From Fidelibacterota bacterium (GTDB lineage: Bacteria > Fidelibacterota > Marinisomatia > Marinisomatales > UBA1611), in NCBI GenBank assembly GCA_012964275.1, contig DTUG01000190.1:1-8041 (forward strand): a stretch of 8,041 nt of DNA, given 5' to 3'. A program made the translations under genes and the position numbers. The notes beneath the pieces were generated by a model. It was not told where the DNA came from, did no database searches, and was given only the letters and a program-made list of their open reading frames with translations. Each line of letters starts with the position of its first letter. Positions within the stretch are counted from its first letter, which is position 1. Below are positions 1-5,616 of this stretch, one piece after another.

Positions 1-92
1 TGAACAATCAGGAGGTGGTGCCGGGACTATACATTTATCATGTGGAGAGCGATGGAAAAGAACACATTGGCAAGTTTGCGGTGATACGGTGA
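1..92 (+). CDS. 3' end of a T9SS-type secreted cargo protein (cargo A, partial)
   Basis: Only the last 29 codons and the TGA stop are in the window; the frame begins at base 3 and the gene continues upstream. The visible residues match the C-terminus of the 1126-residue protein encoded at 1117-4497: both show NNQE, then PGLYIY, then VES, and both end in EHIGKFAVIR. They differ at a handful of positions and by one residue of length, so the two genes are diverged paralogues. This ending is the last part of a T9SS-type C-terminal sorting domain, which in that family directs periplasmic proteins through the outer membrane. The last ten codons lie inside the 1050-bp perfect repeat, while the codons just before differ at many third positions. 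The stop overlaps the start of the PorV-like gene. Everything upstream of the C-terminus is unseen, so domain content and function are unknown. Confidence 0.85.
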   Translation, partial: NNQEVVPGLYIYHVESDGKEHIGKFAVIR

Positions 93-1109
93 TGTTCAGG
101 ATAATTATACCAGGAATATTGATGCTGGGTTTGGTTTTTGGTCAGTACCGGGATATTCCTGAAGTGGTTACAAAGGTGGCTACATCGGCGGCCAACTGGT
201 TGAAGCTGGAGACATCAGCCCGGGCCATTGGTATGGGCGGTTCACACGTTGCATCCGGTCGGGGTGTAGCGGGTATTCCCTATAATCCTGCCAGTGTGGC
301 TTTTGTGGAGAAAAGCGAGGCTTATTTTTCCATGGTTAATTATCTGGCGGGGATCCAGCATGGTGTTTTCAGTTACGGTCGGAAGATGGGTCCTTCCGAC
401 TATGTAGGGTTCCACCTGTTTTACCTGGATAGCGGCCCCATGGCAGTGACCAATGAATATTATCCGGATGGTACGGGGGAGGATTACCGGGTGGTATCCA
501 CGTCTTTCCGTGGCACCTATGCCCGCAGGCTGACGGACCGATTGAAGGTCGGCGGTTCCCTGAACTATATCCGGGACGTTATTTATGAAGCGGGGATGCA
601 GACGGTGGCCTTTGATATTGGGTCTAACTTTGACACAGGTATATATGGTGTTGTATTGGGGATGAGCATTACCAATTTTGGTCCGGAGGTTCAGTATAAT
701 GGTGAGAGTCTTCATATTGCGGTTCCGGACACGATCGATGTGGATGAGCGGGTAAGTAAGATCACCACCACGTTTCCCCTGCCGTTGGTTTTCAGGCTGG
801 GTATTGAGAATGAATTGGTAGGGCCCAACAGTATATTTGTAAAGAACCAGGTACATAGTTTGAAGGTGAGTTTGGATGGGATCAAGCCCAATGATTATAC
901 GGTTTATGGGACCATGGGTTTTGAGTACAGCTGGCAGAACATGGCATTTGCCCGTACGGGGATGCATTTGGGACATGATACGGCGGGATTGAGTGCGGGT
1001 GCAGGTGTGCGTTTGCGCTTGGGCAGGATGATGGCGGTGGTGGATTATGCGTTTGTGGATTATGATATTCTCAGAATGACCCATCAGGTCGCACTGGGCA
1101 TCGAATTCT
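60..1109 (+). repeat. 1050-bp perfect direct repeat, copy 1
   Basis: Read line by line, this segment is base-for-base identical to 4465-5514 (offset 4405). It starts ten codons before the end of cargo A, spans the TGATG overlap and the whole barrel coding sequence, and ends on the T of the barrel stop codon. The base before it (A59 versus T4464) and the base after it (G1110 versus A5515) differ. There are no terminal inverted repeats, transposase or flanking target duplication, so it does not look like an insertion sequence. Confidence 0.97.
90..94 (+). other. TGATG stop/start overlap deciding the barrel start (copy 1)
   Basis: The TGA ending cargo A (90-92) shares its A with the ATG of the PorV-like gene (92-94). 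No convincing Shine-Dalgarno sequence lies just upstream, so initiation probably depends on ribosomes finishing the cargo gene. This supports ATG at 92 rather than the in-frame GTG at 89, which would add one residue. Confidence 0.75.
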
Positions 1110-1111
1110 GA
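92..1111 (+). CDS. PorV/PorQ-family outer-membrane beta-barrel protein, copy 1
   Basis: The 339-residue protein begins with a Sec signal peptide: MFR, a hydrophobic stretch at residues 4-16, and likely cleavage after G17, leaving Q18 as the mature N-terminus. Residues 35-71 carry the family hallmark: a SARAIGMGG block followed by GIPYNPASVAF, the equivalent of the 'GARALGMGGA...A.YWNPAGLA' signature of PorV/PorQ and FadL-like barrels. The rest alternates polar and hydrophobic residues as in beta strands, and the protein ends in phenylalanine (GIEF), typical of BAM-inserted barrels. In studied T9SSs, PorV binds CTD-bearing cargo at the translocon and carries it to the attachment complex, while PorQ is a related component of that complex. 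Which of these this protein resembles cannot be decided here. It overlaps cargo A by one base and cargo B follows after five bases, implying one operon. The stop is TGA, whereas the identical copy at 4497-5516 uses TAG. Confidence 0.85.
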   Translation: MFRIIIPGILMLGLVFGQYRDIPEVVTKVATSAANWLKLETSARAIGMGGSHVASGRGVAGIPYNPASVAFVEKSEAYFSMVNYLAGIQHGVFSYGRKMGPSDYVGFHLFYLDSGPMAVTNEYYPDGTGEDYRVVSTSFRGTYARRLTDRLKVGGSLNYIRDVIYEAGMQTVAFDIGSNFDTGIYGVVLGMSITNFGPEVQYNGESLHIAVPDTIDVDERVSKITTTFPLPLVFRLGIENELVGPNSIFVKNQVHSLKVSLDGIKPNDYTVYGTMGFEYSWQNMAFARTGMHLGHDTAGLSAGAGVRLRLGRMMAVVDYAFVDYDILRMTHQVALGIEF

Positions 1112-1116
1112 CACAC

Positions 1117-4100
1117 ATGATTAGGGAATACTTTATTCTTTTTCTGGGATTATTGTTTGTAACCCCATCGCTATGTCAGGTGTGTACAGCAGATGCCGGG
1201 CAGGATACGGTAGTTTGTGGCGGTAAAAAATCCGGTAGCAATTATCGCGTTTATCTGGATGGAACTGGTTCTTCTGTAAGCGGTGGTGAAATAAATTATA
1301 AATGGACCGCTCTGGATGATGGCATCTCATTCTCATCCAGCCAGTCGAAAAAGGCTGAACCATATTTCAATTATCCACAAGATCTGACTGAAGATACTGC
1401 ATTCCGTATCGAATTGCGCGTTTATGACGATGATGAGATTTGTGAAGACTTTGATACGCTGGATGTTACCTGCCAGGCCAACATGTGTCCCATACCCGAT
1501 GTCGGGGACGACTTGGTTCGAAGTAACGGATGTGATGTGAGTGTTGCACTGGATGGGACCGAATCGGAAGACCCTGATAATGAGCAGTTATATTATCAGT
1601 GGGAATCCATGGATGGAAACAATGCAAACCTGTTTGATCCCGATTCATCTATTGCAACATTTGTGTTTCCGGAAATTTATGCTGACCAGGAATTCACGTT
1701 TAAAATGACAGTCAATGATGGCGAGAATTTTGTACAGGACACCCTTGTTGTTACGTACCTGGATAATGATGCACCCATTGCTGATGCGGGAAATGATTTT
1801 ATTACCTGTCAAGCAACATTTACTTTGAAGGGTGATCGTTCTTATGATCTAAACTGGAATGAGTTATCCTACCAGTGGACTTTATTGGATGGGTCGCTTT
1901 CGTTAAATTTGAGTTCTTCAGGAGAACTGACTGTGACAAGTCCTGTTGACCTTGATCTGGATACTGATTATCGTTTTGAACTCAGGGTTAATGATGGGTA
2001 TTGTGAAGGTGTGGATACAGTGACAGTTACCATACAGGATAACTTATGTCCAATAGCCGACGCAGGGGGAACTGTACGTGTCCCGAAGTTCGAAAACCGA
2101 ACAGTTACCTTGAATGCATCAGCGTCCTATGATCCAGAAGGGGATGAACTGATATATCTTTGGACGGCTCCCGATGGTTCTACTTCTTCCGATTCAACAG
2201 TTCTGGTTAATGATTTGACCGCGGGCCAACAAGACTCTTATGCGCGCTACCGTTATGATCTCCGTGTTACCGATAATGGTGGAGCTACAGCGGAAGATTA
2301 TGTGGAAGTGATTTTTAGTGATTTCTCAGCTCCCAGGTCTCCCCAGGTCTTTGCCGTCGCTGATCATAACCGTATACTGGTATCCTGGGATGCCAGTTCG
2401 GAAGCATCGATTGATTCCCTCACCGGGTATGCTGATTTTGAGGGCTACAAGTTATATCGGTCAACTGACAGCGGCACCACATGGGGCGGCGCAGAAGATA
2501 AGCTCTATGATTTTGATGGTAATTTTGTTGGCTGGATCCCCTATGCTCAGTTTGACCTTTCCTATGATGAAGACGTAGACCATTGTATTTATACTCACGA
2601 ACTTTGTGAGAGCGATGATCTTCGGCGAAATATATCTATCTATGGTTTGGATCCCCTGGCACCGCGCTTTAGCTTTGGAGAAAATTCCGGTATCCAGTAT
2701 TCCTTTGTAGATTCTAATGTGGTAGATGGTGTGGAGTACACTTATACGGTCACAGCATATGATATTGGTATAGAACCATTTACCGTGCTGTTCACTGAAA
2801 CTGATTCTGGTGGTGTGTATGTAGCTGATACAGTTTGGTCCACAACCAATCCGGATAAGTTTCTGGGTCCTGACACCTTATTATATTATGATGTTAATGG
2901 TGATCTTGTACGTATTCAGCCAAATCCTGAAAGGGGATACCCGTATCTTGAATCAGATAAAGGTACAGCGGCAGCGGATAAGAATTTAATCACAGTTATT
3001 CCTGGTTATACTGCCAGCAACGTATCTTTCCCTGATGAGAAGGATATAGAAGCCATTTTCAGGTCCGATGAGAATAATATCGGTACAGGGGAGAGGGCCT
3101 ATTTTATTGTGGACCGTAAAGAAATCGTAGCCGATAAACTTTTAATGTATGAGATCCAGGCTGAGCAGGGAAGCCAGGCAGTCGACGGATTGGCGTGTGA
3201 GAATCCATATTTGTATGTTTATGAGATAGGAGACACACTTGATAGGACTCCTAAATACAGTATTGATTATTTGTTGGATGGGTTAGATTTTTTCCAAACG
3301 GATTCACTGACGGGTCTTCCAGGTTCCATGATAAGTAGTTCTATTGTGTCAGTACCGGAATACCAACTTATTTCACCCGTAGGTAAATGGAGCGACATGA
3401 TGGATGGGATACGGTTTAAATATGAGAATATCATCCCCTTGAACCCGCTATCAGCTCCCGAGCTTGAACTTTCTTCCATGGATTGGTATGATGAGAATGG
3501 TGTGCCCCTGGATTCGATAAGCTTGGTACGATTAATTTTTTCTGGACTTGAATTTGATATGGCTTATACAAACTTAAACAGCTATTTGCGGCGGTTAAAC
3601 TTTGATTACCAGATAGAATTTTTTTCCGGGCCGGTGGGTGATTCTATCGAAGTATCGGGCATAAATGGCACTGGCATGCTAGGGCTTCCGTACAGGATTA
3701 CCAACCTCTGGACCGGGAAAAAGGTTAGTGTTGGCACCGCAGACTGGGGGAATGAAAATTCAAATCCGCTGGATGAAGAAAATGGTGCCGGTGATTTTTC
3801 CTGGACAAGGAATGAAGAGATCTTTATGAACGGCGATACTCTGTCCATTGGCGGTGAACTGGCAGCAACCTATAATTTTAACCTGAAGATCAATTTTGAT
3901 ATTCCCAACTTTCTTAAAACAGCGATCGCGTGGGATCCGACAATACCGTACACAGAAAATGATACGGTCTTTTATAAACAGATGCTATGGGGCTCTGTGG
4001 GATATTCTGAGGGGCTAGAACCATCAGCAATATTCGTGGATGATGATAACGATGGCGTGAATGATAATACCTGGCGACCCTGGTACCCCTGGGATGGCGG

Positions 4101-4497
4101 TGAAACGGTTGTGATCAGGCCCCATAAATTTTTTGTGGATGGGGATAACTGGGTCTCAGACATGAGTGTATTAGGTGCTGTTTCAGATATTGTTGACACG
4201 ACGCTGCAGGAGATCAAAGTTGTACCAAACCCCTATGTTGTACGATCTATTTTTAATGAAACGCCTGATTCGCGAAAAATACGGTTTACTCACTTGCCCC
4301 AGGAATGCCGGATTTTAATATTCACAATTACGGGTGAAGTCATCAAAAAACTCGAACACAACGATCAGTTTGACGGTAATGAGTGGTGGGACTTGCGTAC
4401 AGAAAATAACCAGGAGCTATCACCTGGATTGTATATTTATTATGTGGAGAGTAAAAACGGTCTTGAACACATTGGCAAGTTTGCGGTGATACGGTGA
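1117..4497 (+). CDS. Large secreted PKD-domain protein with T9SS C-terminal sorting domain (cargo B)
   Basis: The protein has 1126 residues. Residues 1-20 form a signal peptide (MIRE, then a hydrophobic core to V15), with likely cleavage at SLC|Q. Four PKD-like domains follow at about 22-119, 123-216, 219-307 and 310-400, each with a Y-x-W core (W63, W162, W254, W349) and a terminal LRV-DDG-like strand. Residues about 404-555 look Fn3-like (ILVSWDASS, FEGYKLYRS, VEYTYTVTAYD). Residues about 560-1025 match nothing I recognise, apart from an Asp-rich loop of DxDxDGxxD form at 975-983, a plausible calcium site. Residues about 1031-1126 are a CTD: VVPNPY, then a predicted beta sandwich, SPGLYIYYVES, ending KFAVIR. 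The role is inferred as surface-exposed or released, perhaps adhesive or glycan-binding; no catalytic motif is visible. ATG 1117 lies five bases after the upstream stop, with no obvious Shine-Dalgarno sequence. The final A is shared with the next gene's ATG. Confidence 0.9.
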   Translation: MIREYFILFLGLLFVTPSLCQVCTADAGQDTVVCGGKKSGSNYRVYLDGTGSSVSGGEINYKWTALDDGISFSSSQSKKAEPYFNYPQDLTEDTAFRIELRVYDDDEICEDFDTLDVTCQANMCPIPDVGDDLVRSNGCDVSVALDGTESEDPDNEQLYYQWESMDGNNANLFDPDSSIATFVFPEIYADQEFTFKMTVNDGENFVQDTLVVTYLDNDAPIADAGNDFITCQATFTLKGDRSYDLNWNELSYQWTLLDGSLSLNLSSSGELTVTSPVDLDLDTDYRFELRVNDGYCEGVDTVTVTIQDNLCPIADAGGTVRVPKFENRTVTLNASASYDPEGDELIYLWTAPDGSTSSDSTVLVNDLTAGQQDSYARYRYDLRVTDNGGATAEDYVEVIFSDFSAPRSPQVFAVADHNRILVSWDASSEASIDSLTGYADFEGYKLYRSTDSGTTWGGAEDKLYDFDGNFVGWIPYAQFDLSYDEDVDHCIYTHELCESDDLRRNISIYGLDPLAPRFSFGENSGIQYSFVDSNVVDGVEYTYTVTAYDIGIEPFTVLFTETDSGGVYVADTVWSTTNPDKFLGPDTLLYYDVNGDLVRIQPNPERGYPYLESDKGTAAADKNLITVIPGYTASNVSFPDEKDIEAIFRSDENNIGTGERAYFIVDRKEIVADKLLMYEIQAEQGSQAVDGLACENPYLYVYEIGDTLDRTPKYSIDYLLDGLDFFQTDSLTGLPGSMISSSIVSVPEYQLISPVGKWSDMMDGIRFKYENIIPLNPLSAPELELSSMDWYDENGVPLDSISLVRLIFSGLEFDMAYTNLNSYLRRLNFDYQIEFFSGPVGDSIEVSGINGTGMLGLPYRITNLWTGKKVSVGTADWGNENSNPLDEENGAGDFSWTRNEEIFMNGDTLSIGGELAATYNFNLKINFDIPNFLKTAIAWDPTIPYTENDTVFYKQMLWGSVGYSEGLEPSAIFVDDDNDGVNDNTWRPWYPWDGGETVVIRPHKFFVDGDNWVSDMSVLGAVSDIVDTTLQEIKVVPNPYVVRSIFNETPDSRKIRFTHLPQECRILIFTITGEVIKKLEHNDQFDGNEWWDLRTENNQELSPGLYIYYVESKNGLEHIGKFAVIR
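1180..2316 (+). repeat. Four tandem PKD-like domain repeats within cargo B
   Basis: The protein-level repeats are diverged. Their Y-x-W cores fall at residues 63, 162, 254 and 349, giving spacings of 99, 92 and 95. Units open with an ADAG-like or CPIPDVG-like turn (TADAG at 24-28, CPIPDVG from 124, PIADAG from 220, CPIADAG from 311). Recurrent cysteines sit near unit boundaries (C23, C34, C109, C119, C124, C139, C231, C296, C311), suggesting disulphides in the exported protein. The DNA is not recently duplicated. Confidence 0.8.
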
Positions 4498-5514
4498 TGT
4501 TCAGGATAATTATACCAGGAATATTGATGCTGGGTTTGGTTTTTGGTCAGTACCGGGATATTCCTGAAGTGGTTACAAAGGTGGCTACATCGGCGGCCAA
4601 CTGGTTGAAGCTGGAGACATCAGCCCGGGCCATTGGTATGGGCGGTTCACACGTTGCATCCGGTCGGGGTGTAGCGGGTATTCCCTATAATCCTGCCAGT
4701 GTGGCTTTTGTGGAGAAAAGCGAGGCTTATTTTTCCATGGTTAATTATCTGGCGGGGATCCAGCATGGTGTTTTCAGTTACGGTCGGAAGATGGGTCCTT
4801 CCGACTATGTAGGGTTCCACCTGTTTTACCTGGATAGCGGCCCCATGGCAGTGACCAATGAATATTATCCGGATGGTACGGGGGAGGATTACCGGGTGGT
4901 ATCCACGTCTTTCCGTGGCACCTATGCCCGCAGGCTGACGGACCGATTGAAGGTCGGCGGTTCCCTGAACTATATCCGGGACGTTATTTATGAAGCGGGG
5001 ATGCAGACGGTGGCCTTTGATATTGGGTCTAACTTTGACACAGGTATATATGGTGTTGTATTGGGGATGAGCATTACCAATTTTGGTCCGGAGGTTCAGT
5101 ATAATGGTGAGAGTCTTCATATTGCGGTTCCGGACACGATCGATGTGGATGAGCGGGTAAGTAAGATCACCACCACGTTTCCCCTGCCGTTGGTTTTCAG
5201 GCTGGGTATTGAGAATGAATTGGTAGGGCCCAACAGTATATTTGTAAAGAACCAGGTACATAGTTTGAAGGTGAGTTTGGATGGGATCAAGCCCAATGAT
5301 TATACGGTTTATGGGACCATGGGTTTTGAGTACAGCTGGCAGAACATGGCATTTGCCCGTACGGGGATGCATTTGGGACATGATACGGCGGGATTGAGTG
5401 CGGGTGCAGGTGTGCGTTTGCGCTTGGGCAGGATGATGGCGGTGGTGGATTATGCGTTTGTGGATTATGATATTCTCAGAATGACCCATCAGGTCGCACT
5501 GGGCATCGAATTCT
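4465..5514 (+). repeat. 1050-bp perfect direct repeat, copy 2
   Basis: This copy is identical to 60-1109 in the same orientation. It takes in the last ten codons and stop of cargo B, the stop/start overlap and the complete barrel coding sequence up to the first base of its TAG stop. Together the copies flank cargo B, so recombination between them would remove or duplicate exactly 4405 bp. Confidence 0.97.
4495..4499 (+). other. TGATG stop/start overlap deciding the barrel start (copy 2)
   Basis: The TGA of cargo B (4495-4497) and the ATG of the second PorV-like gene (4497-4499) share one base, as in the first module. The preceding bases are identical in both copies and show no clear Shine-Dalgarno sequence, so coupled translation is the likely mode of initiation. 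Confidence 0.75.
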
Positions 5515-5516
5515 AG
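4497..5516 (+). CDS. PorV/PorQ-family outer-membrane beta-barrel protein, copy 2
   Basis: The protein is identical to the one encoded at 92-1111: 339 residues, signal peptide with likely cleavage VFG|Q, SARAIGMGG and YNPASVAF hallmark blocks, and a terminal phenylalanine. The coding DNA is also identical, so there is not even synonymous change between the copies; only the stop codon differs (TAG here). It is the last gene of the module array in this window. The next gene starts 100 bases on with its own ribosome binding site, and a possible weak terminator lies between. A role as the outer-membrane escort for cargo B's sorting domain is inferred from family knowledge and gene coupling. It could instead be a structural barrel without shuttle function. 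The neighbouring cargo gene looks less G-rich to the eye, which may reflect a different history for the barrel gene; I did not compute this. Confidence 0.85.
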   Translation: MFRIIIPGILMLGLVFGQYRDIPEVVTKVATSAANWLKLETSARAIGMGGSHVASGRGVAGIPYNPASVAFVEKSEAYFSMVNYLAGIQHGVFSYGRKMGPSDYVGFHLFYLDSGPMAVTNEYYPDGTGEDYRVVSTSFRGTYARRLTDRLKVGGSLNYIRDVIYEAGMQTVAFDIGSNFDTGIYGVVLGMSITNFGPEVQYNGESLHIAVPDTIDVDERVSKITTTFPLPLVFRLGIENELVGPNSIFVKNQVHSLKVSLDGIKPNDYTVYGTMGFEYSWQNMAFARTGMHLGHDTAGLSAGAGVRLRLGRMMAVVDYAFVDYDILRMTHQVALGIEF

Positions 5517-5538
5517 GGTATGCTAGGTTCGTTTCAGT

Positions 5539-5568
5539 CTTGATTCCCATCAGCGGGTGAAGTTTCTT
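5539..5568 (+). terminator. Possible weak terminator after the module array
   Basis: The arms around a four-base ATCA loop (5549-5552) pair imperfectly: CTT (5539-5541) with AAG (5560-5562), and an inner set including C5546-G5555 and C5548-G5553. There are two mismatches and two G-T pairs. A short T-rich run, TTTCTT, follows at 5563-5568. The location, just after the last barrel gene, fits an operon end, but the stem is poor. Confidence 0.25.
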
Positions 5569-5603
5569 AATCTGAGCCTTTGATCATTTTTATTATCAGT
5601 AAT

Positions 5604-5612
5604 AGGGAGGTG
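5604..5612 (+). promoter_or_regulatory. Strong Shine-Dalgarno sequence for the Asp-box protein gene
   Basis: AGGGAGGTG lies four bases before ATG 5617, with its GGAGG core at 5606-5610. This fixes the start codon and contrasts with the barrel and cargo genes upstream, which lack an obvious ribosome binding site. Confidence 0.85.
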
Positions 5613-5616
5613 TAGC

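Noticed and set aside
60..1109. Insertion sequence or transposon as the cause of the repeat
   Set aside because: There is no transposase, no terminal inverted repeats and no target-site duplication. The content is a complete barrel gene plus the end of its upstream neighbour.
242..1114. Long open frame on the minus strand opposite the PorV-like gene (also opposite copy 2)
   Set aside because: Its product is His/Arg/Ile-rich with no domain or signal logic, and it mirrors the codon usage of a well-supported sense gene. Presence in both copies only reflects DNA identity.
1117..1179. Lipoprotein signal at C20 of cargo B
   Set aside because: The residues before C20 are P-S-L, which do not fit the lipobox; signal peptidase I cleavage before Q21 fits better and parallels the barrel's VFG|Q site.
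5591..5596. TATTAT as a -10 box before the Asp-box protein gene
   Set aside because: No acceptable -35 element lies 16-18 bases upstream, and it sits only 20 bases before the start codon.
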